From the NCBI GenBank assembly GCA_035582835.1, contig JAYKAV010003358.1:153065-217064 (forward strand): a DNA stretch of 64,000 nucleotides, read 5' to 3'. The notes below the pieces were generated by a model. It did not search any database and was not told the origin of the DNA. It saw only the letters and a program-made list of their open reading frames with translations. The DNA comes from Phoebastria nigripes (taxonomy: Eukaryota > Chordata > Aves > Procellariiformes > Diomedeidae). Positions 36,724-48,597 of this stretch are shown piece by piece. Position 1 is the first letter of the stretch, and each line of letters starts with the position of its first letter. The position numbers and the translations under genes were made by a program.

Positions 36724-39700
36724 TGATGCACGCTCAGTGTGAGCAGACACAGCCCTAGACCAAATGGAGAGGTCCATGGCTGTGCAGTCACAATTGCATT
36801 GCATATCATGAGAGCAAAAGTTCCTCACTGGTTACTGCTGATGAAAGGACTTCGAAGTGAATCTCTGCTTGCTATACAGTAGTAGTTTTTTTATCTGCCC
36901 CTCCAACTGTGAGCATAATCCAGGTGCATAGCTGTCATCAAGGATGAGAAAATATGGAGGCAAACAGTGGCAACTAGCTGGACCTGTGGATCTCAAATAA
37001 TTTTGGTGCCTGCCCTCAATGTCAGCTGCATTTTGATTCTAAGAGGTCATACCATAATGCTGGCCAGTCTCTTTTAGCAACTGGTCAAGCAGCCTGGCTG
37101 CTGATTTGACAAGGGAAGAGTAGCAAGTGCTAACACATCAGTGTAAACTGGTTAAGATAAGATTAAGGTGAATCTTTTGGCAGTACAGTTACTGCCAAAT
37201 TAAATGACACTAGCTACAAATCTAAACAATACTTTTAATTGATTTTGGCCCAAGTTGAGAAAAAAAAAAAATCAGTAACTAAAAGAGGGGAAAAAACATG
37301 TCTTTCTAAAAGTCACTCATAGAATATTTCCTGACTGTCAGTACTTTAAGTTATTGCTACTGTAATGTCTTTGGTTCATTGTATCTCTGACAGCTTTATA
37401 CATTATTGTTTGCTCCATTTTAAGATCAATCTCCACTGTAATTCAGAAATGTGTGCCTTCCTAAAAGCTGAACCCTTGGCAACATATTACCATTCCAGCA
37501 CATAAAAGCCCCTTACGTTATTTATAATTAAAGATGGGATTACACTGATGACAAACATTTTAAATGGAGAACAGTTTTTTCCACAGTCATGAGCCAGAGT
37601 ATTGTTCATGTTCTACATTTTCAGCCAAGGATTTCAGGGAGATTTGTGCTTATAGAATCACTTTGTTATGAGTCGTCTTTCTCATTTGGAGCCAGGATTT
37701 AATATTTTAGTCTAGCTTGGTTTTTGGAAGGCTTTTATTTATTACAAGGTCAAAAGCAATGGGTTGGAATCCGAATCATTTTTATATTTGGCCAGTATTT
37801 GATAGTTGCCAAAGCTAATAATAACATAATGCCAGTAAGTACGTTATTCCTTTAATCAGTTTATTGCTTTGCTTAGTACTTACTTATATTGCACCCTGAG
37901 TTTTGGTAGAGAACATCACAAGTCCAGTTTCCAACTCAAGGACTCTCAAAATTAGGTCACCTGAAGAGCAGCCAAGCCGTCTACATCTACATGAAAATGT
38001 CACCTGCAATTCTTTAGCTGGTATTGCACTTCCATACATCCACCGTCTCTTTTATAAAAAAACACTGAATAAATTCCTGAACCTGCTAGAAGTTTTGACA
38101 TTCTTTTCCTATCCTAGGAAACAACACAACTGTAGTTTAGGAATTTCATCAAATGTAAATGGTCCTCTACGTAAGTTGATCAAATTTGTTGCTAGAGCAT
38201 ATGTCCGTGGTTCATTTGCCTCATCGAGGTTTCTGAGAAATGCTTGAATATGGCCAAAGATAGAATTTACACATTTTCACCTTAGATCTTCATGTTTGGT
38301 GCCAGCAATACCATTGAAGAACATGTGCTTAAATCACAGAGGCATTGTTACATGAAAAATATAATTATTGACTGTTGTTTTGAATTGGCATGTAAAGGCT
38401 TCATGTAAGATCACTGTACTGGTGTTAGTACAAAAATATCACCCCTCCCTCAGGGAGCATATATTTAGGACACAGGAAATACAAAATTATATGTTAAGGA
38501 GTGCCTTTTTAAATTGCTGAATTGTCAAGTTCCAGAAGTTTGTGTCCCAGTTTCCCCAATATTTATTTATTTTCAAGCATTTACATTCTCACTAAGTTTT
38601 CCAAGTACAATATGAAAGATGAGATCTCCAAATTAATTCAAAAGGTGATGCCTGGGAAGCAAGGATTAAATAGGATTGTTGAAAACAAGTCTGTTCATAT
38701 AGCTAACTGAACATAAAATCCCTTGATCAAAGCAAAGAATAAAGTAGGAGCATCTGTATCTGTCATGATTCTAAGGTACTTGCTAAGTATTAAGGTACTA
38801 AGGGTGTGTTTAAAAAAAAAAAAAAGATCAGGACTTTGTTCCCACAAAATGCTGGTTTAATCCATTTCCTATCAAAAGATAGAGTTTGCAATAGTTTATT
38901 TTAGAAATCGTCTGTTCATTCCTCATCTTCTTTTTACTGTTTTGCCACTAGAACTGCCTTTTGAAGCAAACTACAGAAGGAAGTCAAGCCAGAGCTCAGT
39001 CATATTTCACCCACCTACTCTTTCAGCCCAACGTTAGTATAACCAGTGCCTACAAAAGCCAGTGGCAGTAATTAGCAGCCCACTGGGACACAATGCTGAT
39101 TCTTTCCATAGGTGGTTGGCTGATGAAAAGTTCCTTCCTTCTGGCAAGACATTTGGTAGTGACATAAACCCTGGATCAGTTCCTGAAATCTAACAGTCAG
39201 TCTAACACTATTCTGTTCCCTTTCAGAGGATCTTACCCTCTTGGGATGTATTTCCAAACAGCCAAGGACAGAGGGCTTTTTTTTTTCTGGTGCCAAAAAT
39301 GTCACTAAAAAACAAGGCAACCGCTTCTAATTTCTGGGCTCTCTTATTCATTAACAAAGGCATCATCTCTTCAGCTTCTTAGCATTTCTTACATGGCTTC
39401 TGAGGCTTCTTCCATCTCTCAACATTGTAATTTTTTTCCATCAAAGGGCAGTCCCACAGACAGTGACAAATGGACTATGATCATTTTTCCATGACAACTT
39501 ACCTCTCCCAGTTGCTTCAGGACTGCCTCAGTGTGCTCTGGTCACAACTTGGCAGCAGTCAGCTGGAGCACGCTTGGGTTGTCAAAGGTCATGGAAAAGA
39601 TACTGCTGTTCTTATAAATAGACATGAGTTCAGAGCTGTATGCAGACTCCTTGCTTGTTCAGGGGATCCTTAATAGGGAAACCTGTATCAGTTTGGTCCA

Positions 39701-42546
39701 ACAAGTTCATATTTGGAGCCAACGTAGGAGTTGGAGTGTCCACTCCCAGGAGTCTGGCTTTCTGCTCATCTGAGGGGAGCAGCATCTCATTCCTTTCAGA
39801 CCCAGCCATCTAAAAGGAAATGTAAATCTTCTGGCAGATGTTTTAAGCAGAAACATTTTTTTGCCAAGGGAAGGGAGTCCGCTTTCATCGCTGTTTCAGG
39901 CTGTAGCAGCTACACTTAAGTGCCTGGCTAGCAGTGTTCCCCCTTTCCGGACATCCAGCTTCCTTGGGACTGTCATTAGAACTAGTTATTACTGTTGTGA
40001 TTTCTTTTTTTCAGATGGTGTCATTCCTATAGCAGTCACTATTTGGTCTCTGCTGAATGATAAACAGAAATAAGAAAAGTCTCACTCTGGGTTAGCAATC
40101 TAAAATAAACATATAGAAGATAGAATATGCTGAGAGAAACGGCGGTAATTTAAAACATAAGACTAGATTAGCCAAATCATTTTCCAAACTCCTTTTCCTG
40201 CAGTGATTTTGGGGAGACTAGTTCACAATTTTTTTCTGAATATATATTGAAGCAAGTCGTTGCTTTATCTGACTTGAATCTCTGAATTCTCTTTCACTAG
40301 GTTGCTATAAGTCTTGTGTGTTTCAGCCTGTCAAGGTGGTTTCTAATATCAGTAGTACCTAAGGGAATAATCTTGATTTTGGATGCCTTTTCTTGATCTG
40401 TTTATCAGTCACTTTCTTCTATCTGCAGGATATTTAGTCTTTTTAAATCCCATGAATTAGGTAATTTACTTGAAACACGATAGATTTTAATTCAGATCCC
40501 ACTTCAGTCAGAAAAAAAGATGTCGCAACTTTAAACTGCAAAGTTTTCTGGACTGACTGGGATTCAATTTTCTGGGTTCAAAAATCTCTCCTGTTGAAGG
40601 TCTTCCACTTTGGACAAAATAGTATCTGTGACAGAGCAAGAATGACATTTTATCCTAGGTGTCAGAGCAATCCCTATGGGGTAAGGGGACCCCACGATTC
40701 TGTCAGTGCTTCAGGCAATGGGTGAGGTTCAGGTGAGTCCAGGATACAGACAGTTCACCCTATCTTTTTTCTAGATTCCTGCTCCAAATAAAGTAGAAAT
40801 AGGAGCTTGGATCTGCCTTCCCAAGTGTATATTGTAACTAATGGGCTCTGAATTTTAAAGAAAAAGGAAAAGAGAGTGAGTGGAAATACCTTTTTCTCAT
40901 CAGTTCTGTGGATGTAAGCTAAATCCCTTTCTGACAAGGAATGAATTTTACCATTTACCTTTAAAGGCCCAAACCAGGACATCAACAATATATGGGCTGA
41001 TTATAACTTCAGCCTTTGCTGGCATGCTGTATATTTTGCTCCCTCTCTCCTGCTAGACTCTCAGCTCTTTGGGATGAATACTCTTTTTACTCTGTACAGT
41101 CTAAAAACCTGCAAAACAGTGTAGCTGTGATTCTGATACTGACAGATTTATAAATAATAGCAATGGTAAAGTCTACAAATGTTCTTAGTCACACCAACAT
41201 GGAGGAGGAAAACAAGATGGAAAAGGACTCTCTACTCTTTATCAGCAAATTTGTGAGTAACTTGAAATAGCACACAATTTTATTGGCTCACTGGAATTTT
41301 TTGCAATAGGCCATCTTCAAGTAATTTCAGCAAAAGCTTTTGTCATCTCCAAACTCATTCCCTGTTGAAGACATCACCCAAAACTAGTCCAGAGGAACCT
41401 TTTTCGTTCTGGAAAAACGACTTTTTTCAACTGTGGTTCCTATGATGCTCCTTTGTATCAGTGCATCCTGTGTCTTTCTCTTCAGATTCTGAATATACTT
41501 TCTTCATACTCCAAATTTCTGGTTCCTAATGCCATCCTGATTGTATACTATATACTTTCTTTATGATGTTTGGCAGTTTATTCTCCTTTTGTTTTATTTT
41601 CCTTAGCTGAAAAATTGTGCTAATAAATCTTACCTTTCTTACAGTATATTTTTTCTGAGATCAATTACTGTCCATACAATGACTGGAAATCACTAGAATG
41701 AAGTACTACCTATACAGTAGGTGTAAATGCTAGCTAAAACAAAAGATTAGCTTCATTGCTATGTATATTGTCCTAGTTTTCTGATAATTCCAATCACAGG
41801 AGAGGAATAATGAGTGGTTTTATAAAACAGACTTGTGCACAGTGGGCCCTGAGGTAAGATCATGGTTTTACTTAATATGGGTCAAGAATGGGTTAAAAAA
41901 AGTCCAGAAAAAAATTTAATCTAGTAGTCCAGATTTTAATCTGGTAATCTGCCCGATCATTAAATCTATGAACTAAACAATCTCCTTAGCCTGTCTACTT
42001 GCTAGGAGAAACAGTGTATTCCATGATCCATTTCACTGCAATTACTTTTTGTGGTGAAGTGGGCACGTGTCTTCACTGGACAAAAACAGGTCTTAATGGG
42101 AAAAGCAATATTGTAGACATATATGTATGTACATAGGTACGTGCATGGAACACACAGGGACAATTTTAAAGATACTATACCTTTTTAGTGAGCAATATAT
42201 TACACATGCAGTACATGGTGGTGGTTGTTGTCTTTTGCTGCTATTTGTTTTGTGATCTTTGGTAAGTAATGTACAGCCCTGTTTCATATCTTCCTCCATA
42301 AAATAGATATAGAAATGCCCATTATACAAGTAACATTTAAAAGGTGAATTATTCTTTAGAATATCTCAGTATGAAACTTACTACAAAGACTCACATTTTT
42401 GTTATTTCCCATGCCACATTGTGGAAGTGCATCTTTCACTCTAGTCCTCTTATTTAAATGAAGAAAGATGGCTTTCCTGTCAGCTGCCTCTAAACTTTTA
42501 GACACTCTTTGCAAGCCAAATTTTATTTTTAATTTTATTTTTCAAA

Positions 42547-42566
42547 GATTGATTGATTGATTGATT
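42547..42566. repeat. (GATT)5 microsatellite
   Basis: Five perfect GATT copies over 20 bp. Confidence 0.95.
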
Positions 42567-44443
42567 TAGGACCCTGTGGCAAGGTCATCAGGTATCATGA
42601 CTTCATTCTAATTTCTTTTTGACAGTGCAATTCTTCAAAGTTTGGGGTTTTGGCTGAATTGATAGGAAGCACCATAGGTTGAGAAAGACAAAATCAGGCT
42701 CTTCAGTGCCTAAATCAATTCCAGTCCTTAACTAATATCCTCTGAGGTCTATTAAAGCAAGAATGAGCTCATCTGAATAGCAAAGAAGTCTATAACTTTT
42801 GAGACTGTAAAACTGCAGACTGAATACTTTGGATTGAAAAGTTGCTATGGTAAGCAATGTGCCATATCAATTTCTTGCCAGTAATTTAATTAATATCACA
42901 ACAATGCAGTAAATAAATCTGTAGTTATAAATTCTGCATTTGTGAGCTTTATTTTTAGACATGAATAGGAACTTTCTGTTGTGTAAAAGGCAGCAGGCTT
43001 GAAAAGGCTGAATTTACTCCAGACATGTGAGTTACAGCAGAGGACTGTGTAACTTGTTGACCCATTGCAGGATGTCCTGTTATTTTCCACAAGATTGCTC
43101 AGTGAATTGTATGAAAGGCATTGATTACACTGCAAACAGTGATTTGAATTGGGGAGCGTCGTAAAACAGTGTATCACAACTCTGCCTAAGAGTTATCTGA
43201 CCACAATGATTAAGAAAAATATGCTGCTGCATCATATTGCTTTAGAAAAGACAAGGCATGAATCTTTGTCTTAGTCAGTGCTGACAAGTGTTGGATATAA
43301 ACTAAAGTTTCTGCACTTCCTTTGACAATATCTAGACATCTAAATTTTTACTCTCAAAATATTTCTAATGTACAATTTTACATTAAGTTTGCATCGTTCC
43401 CTTGCACAAAAGAAGTCCTTCCGAGCTTTGATGTGATTCCAGCTACTGCCTAATAATACAGTAGTTTGAATCTATAAGGTATAGGGGAGAAAGATTCTGT
43501 GAAGTTCAGTTACTAGTACAATGTATTTGGTTAATGAAGGTGGGGATCCATGCAAAGTTAGCTGCTTCTTCCCTACCCCAAACCCTCACCTGCAAAAGAA
43601 ATTTAAAAAAGGAGGGGTTGAGATAGCATGCTTTTCAGAGGGGTGACACTCATCCATCTGACTGGGAAAAATATTTTAGGAGAACAGTATGTCTGTTTTT
43701 AAGCAATGAGTGAAGTACTTAGTGGAGAGTACTTATCAGGAGACAGAGAAATAGATTACTAGTACCGCGAACTGTTTTGGAAAATTGGAAATCCAGTATA
43801 GATTATGTATCACCAAATTATGTTGTTCCAGCAGGTCCCATAAACAGTTGCTTCCATGTGAGTCAAGATGTCTAACTTTCAGTACACGTTTTGTGATCTA
43901 GGCTACCTCTCCTTGCTTTGAATCACCTTGGCCAATCACCATTGATTGCTGAGACACAACTAAAAACTTGTAACAATGGCAGTCAGCAGGAACCAGCTGC
44001 ATGATAGCTATTCAAACAGTAAATAAAGACCNTGAGAAATATTCAAGGGTCTTATAATAGTTTCCATGACATTATGACATTTTAGAGAAAGTCCTTTTCA
44101 CTCTCTGGGATGTGGCCATTTTCCTATTTTTTTGTGACAGTGACTAAAATGTCTGTATTATTGAATCAGAATAATAGAGTACTAGAAAGGTACTGGAAAC
44201 AGTTTGTTGCAAGCACTCATTTGCCTTATGGGAGTGTTTCTAGCTGCTTCCCTTAAAGACTGGAAGAACCTCTACTGGTTTAAATGGGTGTTAGTTAGAG
44301 GATAGTCAATAATAAATCTCCAAAGTAGAAGTTCTTGAAATGACATCTTTTAAAGGTATTTGTATACCTCTCCTTTGATTATATGAAACTAATATTCAGC
44401 TAGGGGATGATCAAATTTGTTGGCAAAATTCTAGAGGAGGAAA

Positions 44444-45709
44444 GTCAGTCTCACCTCTGTGCCTGGGAAGATCATGGAACAGATCCTCCTGGAAGCTATG
44501 CTAAGGCACATGGAGGACAGGGAGGTGATTCAAGACAGCCAGCATGGCTTCACCAAGGGCAAGTCCTTCCTGACCAACCTAGTGGCCTTCTACGATGGAG
44601 TGACTACATCGGTGGACGTGGGAAGGGCTACAGATGTTGTCTGTCTGGACCTCTGTAAGGCCTTCGACACGGTCCCCCACAACCTCCTTCTCTCTAAACT
44701 GGAGAGGTATGGATTTGATGGGTGGACTGTCTGGTGGATGAGGAATTGGTTGGATGGTCGCATCCAGAGGGTAGTGGTTAACAGCTCAATGTCCAGATGG
44801 AGATNGGTGATGAGCGNTGTCCCGCAGGGGTCCGTACTGGGACCAGTACTGTTTAATATCTTCATCAATGACATAGGTGGTGGGATCGAGTGCACCCTCA
44901 GCAAGTTTGCAGACGACACCAAGCTGAGTGGTTCGGTTGACATGCCTGAGGGACAGGATGCCATCCAGAGGGGGCTGGACAAGCTCGAGCAGTGGGTCTG
45001 TGTGAACCTCATGAGGTTCAACAAGGCCAAGTGCAAGGTCCTGCACCTGGGTCAGGGCAACCCCCGGGATCAATACAGGCTGGGGCATGAAGGGATTGAG
45101 AGCAGCCCTGCCGAGAAGGACTTGGGGGTGCTGGTGGATGAGAAGCTGGACATGAGCCAGCAATGTGCACTCACAGCCCAGAAGGCCAACCGTACCCTGG
45201 GCTGCATCAAAAGAAGCATGGCCAGCAGGTCGAGGGAGGTGATTCTGCCCCTCTACTCCGCTCTGGTGAGACCCCACCTGGAGTACTGCATCCAGCTGTG
45301 GAGCCCTCAGCACAGGAAAGACATGGACCTGTTGGAGCGGGTCCAGAGGAGGGCCACGAAAATGATCAGGGGGATGGAACGCCTCTCCTATGAAGAAAGG
45401 CTGAGAGAGTTGGGGTTATTCAGCCTGGAGAAGAGAAGGCTTCAGGAAGACCTTACTGCAGCCTTTCAGTACTTAAAGGGGGCTTATAAGAAAGATGGGG
45501 ACAAACTTTTTAGCAGGGCCTGTTGCAACAGGACAAGGGGGAATGGTTTTAAACTAAAGGAGGGTAGATTTAGACTAGATATAAGGAAGACATTTTTTAC
45601 ACTGAGGGTGGTGAAACACTGGCACAGGTTGCCCAGAGAGGTGCTAGATGCCCCATCCCTGGAAATATTCCAGGTCAGGTTGGATGGGGCTCTGAGCAGC
45701 CTGCTCTAG
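44444..45709 (+). CDS. CR1 ORF2 C-terminal fragment (reverse transcriptase)
   Basis: About 420 codons are open from the truncation point to a TAG stop. There is no genuine start codon; a 416-residue frame can be counted from 44459. Counting from there, motif A with AFD is at residues 68-70 (catalytic Asp probably 64), PQGSVLGP at 122-129 and the FADD box at 150-153, with Asp152-Asp153 as the second catalytic pair. The C-terminal part contains the conserved [32 protein letters not shown] and [11 protein letters not shown] segments of CR1. Two codons contain N: TNG at 44804-44806, which would be a stop if N is A, and GNT at 44816-44818, where Gly is expected. The endonuclease and RT fingers are absent. 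It is a relic of a transposon protein, not a host gene. Confidence 0.93.
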   Translation, partial: VSLTSVPGKIMEQILLEAMLRHMEDREVIQDSQHGFTKGKSFLTNLVAFYDGVTTSVDVGRATDVVCLDLCKAFDTVPHNLLLSKLERYGFDGWTVWWMRNWLDGRIQRVVVNSSMSRWRXVMSXVPQGSVLGPVLFNIFINDIGGGIECTLSKFADDTKLSGSVDMPEGQDAIQRGLDKLEQWVCVNLMRFNKAKCKVLHLGQGNPRDQYRLGHEGIESSPAEKDLGVLVDEKLDMSQQCALTAQKANRTLGCIKRSMASRSREVILPLYSALVRPHLEYCIQLWSPQHRKDMDLLERVQRRATKMIRGMERLSYEERLRELGLFSLEKRRLQEDLTAAFQYLKGAYKKDGDKLFSRACCNRTRGNGFKLKEGRFRLDIRKTFFTLRVVKHWHRLPREVLDAPSLEIFQVRLDGALSSLL

Positions 45710-45782
45710 TTGAAGATGTCCCTGCTCATTGCAGGGCGGGGTTGGACTAGATGACCTTTAAAGGTCCCTTCCAACCCAAACT

Positions 45783-45806
45783 GTTCTATGATTCTGTGAT
45801 TCTATG
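45783..45806 (+). repeat. CR1 3' terminal 8-bp tail repeats
   Basis: Three tandem 8-mers, GTTCTATG, ATTCTGTG and ATTCTATG, end the element. Chicken-repeat-1 LINEs characteristically end in such units instead of poly-A, which supports both the family call and the 3' boundary. Confidence 0.95.
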
Positions 45807-47435
45807 AAACTCCAGATACTGTTCTCTCTTAAAAGCTGCAGTTGTACAAAACGAATTCAACCTTTTTTTATTCATGACTTTAAAAAACTTGGAGACTGGT
45901 CAGTGTGGATTTGAGCATTGACACTGAATATTCAAGCAACATGCTAGTGAGTTAGGCAGTCAATTTTTATCAGCGCTCTAGGAATTGCCACTTTCACTTT
46001 TGAGATTTGTCAAATATTTTAAGGTATAGAGTAGATTGATCAACAATGTATGATCTTAGCCATGTTGGATGTGCTTTTCTAAACCCTAAACTCCCTGTAT
46101 TTCATACCCATTCATTCAGAAAACATATGCTGCAGTAAATATTGTAGTTTTACATTGCAGTATACATTAAAAAACATAATTACTATAGCTACAATTTTAG
46201 CATGTGATATATCATGTATTAAGATATTAAATTGTTTTTATATTAGTGTTCAAAATAAATATCTAACTTCATGTCAGTATATCTTCAGTTATGTCAGTAT
46301 ATCTTCAGTTAGAACCAGTAATTCAATGGGCACAAATTGTTCAAATCACTGAAGCATAAATTGAACTTTGATACACAAATAACTACACCTCTACTTAGTG
46401 AAGTGTTTAGTCATTCACATAAATATTAACTTTAATGGGATTTATGCGTGCAGTTGAACTTAAGTACATATTTCAGTGCACTGATGAATGTGGATTGGAT
46501 ATGCATTGTGAATAACTAAATATTCTGAGGATTTGAGACCTACATATCTCTTTTGAGCCACTGAATATCCTCAGTGGCATTCTGTGTCTCCACAGGTTGC
46601 AGAATTAAGCAATAAAGAAGATTTGCCTTATAGCTGTCAGTTTGTTTGGTAAGATAGACCTAGAGATTGCCTTAATAAATGTGTAATGTCTAAGACAGTC
46701 TGAAATACCAGCCTCACAGTTGCTAGGGATTAGGCTGAACAGTATCCTTCCTCAGGTAACTGAATTACCCACAGGGTTTTTTTGGATTGATGCTGGAAAT
46801 TACAATGGAATTACAAATGTGCCAAGAATTTTTGGGTGGTCTGGCATAAGGCCCTATTTCTCTGATGCTAAGCTGTAAATACTTTCCTTTGCTTTTCCTC
46901 CCTTCCTCCCATCCTCTGGCTTTTATGAGTTGATAAATAGTGAACTTCTATTTATTGCTCTTCCCATGGTCCAATCAATTTTTGTTTCAGCTTATAACCT
47001 GTACAGCTGGGATGGGAATTTTGCAGTCAACTCTAAGCTCCTGAAGTTAGGAGGTTTTTAAAGGCAGTGCTATCACAGACACAAAACTTGGTCCTGTTGC
47101 TCATGGAATAAACCACAACTTCCATCGTCTTGACTGGGAGTAGGCATTGGGGTCTTGGGCCTGCAAAGTGCCAATCATCCCCAGGGGCCTGAGCTGTGTG
47201 CGACACAAGGATTTTGTAAAACAGTACGGAGAAAGGGCAATGAAAATAACTAGGATAACCCTTGTGTAATTAGGACTCCTTTTTCACCAAAAGGAGTAGT
47301 AGTATTTAAGTAAGTGACCTAGTTTAAAAATAAATATGGAAAATGTTTTGGTCAGCACCAGAATGACCAACACTGCAAACACATGTTCCACATCTGAAAT
47401 GGGGATCTACAGCTATGATTTATTTCACCAAATCT
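45807..47435 (+). other. Intron sequence between two CR1 copies
   Basis: These are 1.6 kb of AT-rich non-coding sequence. The only structured feature seen is an exact 20-bp tandem duplication at 46271-46310. No coding potential was recognised. Confidence 0.85.
46271..46310. repeat. Exact 20-bp tandem duplication
   Basis: ATGTCAGTATATCTTCAGTT is repeated immediately and without mismatch (46271-46290 and 46291-46310). The lack of divergence points to a recent slippage or duplication event. Confidence 0.95.
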
Positions 47436-47517
47436 CATAGAATCATAGAATCATTAAGGTTGGAAAAGACCTCTAAGATCATTGAGTCCAACCGTCAACC
47501 CAACACCACCTTGCCCA

Positions 47518-48597
47518 CTAAACCATGTCCCTAAGTGCCTCATCTACATGTCTTTTAAATACTTCCAGGGNTGGTGACTCCACCACTTCCCTGGGCAGAC
47601 TGTTCCAATGTTTAACCACTCTTTCAGTAAAGAAATTTTTCCTAATGTCCAATCTAAACCTCCCCTGGTGCAACTTGAGGCCATTTCCTCTCGTCCTATC
47701 GCTAGTTGCTTGGCAGAAGAGACTGACACCCACCTCGCTGCAACCTCCTTTCAGGTAGTTGTAGAGNNNNNNNNNNNNNNNNNNNNNNNNNNNNNNNNNN
47801 NNNNNNNNNNNNNNNNNNNNNNNNNNNNNNNNNNNNNNNNNNNNNNNNNNNNNNNNNNNNNNNNNNNNNNNNNNNNNNNNNNNNNNNNNNNNNNNNNNNN
47901 NNNNNNNNNNNNNNNNNNNNNNNNNNNNNNNNNNNNNNNNNNNNNNNNNNNNNNNNNNNNNNNNNNNNNNNNNNNNNNNNNNNNNNNNNNNNNNNNNNNN
48001 NNNNNNNNNNNNNNNNNNNNNNNNNNNNNNNCTGGGCACATTGCCGGCTCATATTCAGCCGGCTGTCAAGCAGCACCCCTAGGTCCTTTTCTGCCAGGCA
48101 GCTTTCCAGCCACTCTTCCCCCAGCCTGTAGCGTTGCATGGGGTTGTTGTGGCCGAAGTGCAGGACCNGGCACTTGGCCTTGTTGAATCTCATACAGTTG
48201 GCCTCAGCCCATCGATCCAGCCTGTCCAGATCCCTCTGCAGAGCCTTCCTACCCTCCAGCAGATCAACACTCCCGCCCAGCTTGGTGTCGTCTGCAAACT
48301 TACGGAAGGAGCACTCAATCCCCTCATCCAGATCATTGATAAAGATATTGAACAAGACCGGCCCCAAAATGGAGCCCTGGGGGACACCGCTCATGACCAG
48401 CCACCAACTGGATTTCACTCTGTTCACCACAACTCTCTGGGCCTGGCCAGTCAGTTTTCTACCCAGCNCAGAGTACACCTGTCTAGGCCGTGAGCCCCCA
48501 GCTTCTCTAGGAGGATGCTGTGGGAGACAGTGTCAAAGGCTTTACTGAAGTCCAGGTAGACCACATCCACAGCCTTTCCCTCATCCACATCCCTCAT
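47518..48597 (-). pseudogene. CR1 ORF2 fragment, frameshifted and gap-interrupted
   Basis: The frame opened at 48597 (MRDVDEGKAVDVVYLDFSKAF) runs into a stop near 48450. From about 48455 leftwards CR1 similarity continues in another frame ([32 protein letters not shown]), so a small indel disrupts it at about 48450-48460. The second frame reaches the N block. Beyond the gap similarity resumes as LYNYLKGG to a stop at 47518-47520, in a third relation to the first two. The last shift could be real, or it could reflect a wrong gap length. The product is not functional. Confidence 0.9.
47767..48031. other. Assembly gap, 265 N
   Basis: The N block lies wholly inside the - strand CR1 copy, consistent with an assembly break in a repeat. 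Compared with the + strand copy, the missing part should encode about 100 residues (about 300 bp). The N count is therefore near the true size but probably not exact. Confidence 0.98.

Larger units (their letters stand above)
32355..44443 (+). other. SMYD3 24-kb intron, left part
   Basis: This is non-coding sequence from the donor to the first CR1 element. Contents noticed are the donor-side direct repeat, a long poly-T tract at 34238-34328, an A run at about 35710-35725, a perfect hairpin at 36699-36723, an A run at about 38812-38825, and a GATT microsatellite at 42547-42566. Reading frames of 60-115 codons (for example 37903-38247) have no recognised domain and no splice or promoter context. 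Confidence 0.85.
44444..45806 (+). mobile_element. CR1-family LINE, 5'-truncated, 3' end intact
   Basis: This non-LTR retrotransposon fragment of about 1.36 kb is in the same orientation as SMYD3. Similarity to CR1 ORF2 starts abruptly near 44444 (frame reads VSLTSVPGK), as expected from incomplete reverse transcription. It continues through the reverse-transcriptase core and C-terminal region to a TAG at 45707-45709. A short 3' UTR follows, with the typical CR1 palindrome GACCTTTAAAGGTC (45753-45766), ending in three 8-bp tail units. Full-length CR1 elements are about 4-5 kb, so the promoter, ORF1, endonuclease and N-terminal RT are missing and the copy cannot move by itself. The subfamily was not assigned. 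Confidence 0.95.

Noticed and set aside
37903..38247. 114-codon frame on +
   Set aside because: No recognisable family, and its length is within chance for a 64 kb window.
44590..45313. Open frames of 148 and 175 codons on the - strand and 76-83 codon frames on the +
   Set aside because: They are shadows of the CR1 reverse-transcriptase frame in other phases.
47518..48548. Frames on + across the N gap (192, 119 and 136 codons)
   Set aside because: They are opposite-strand shadows of the - strand CR1, and part of their length is only Ns.
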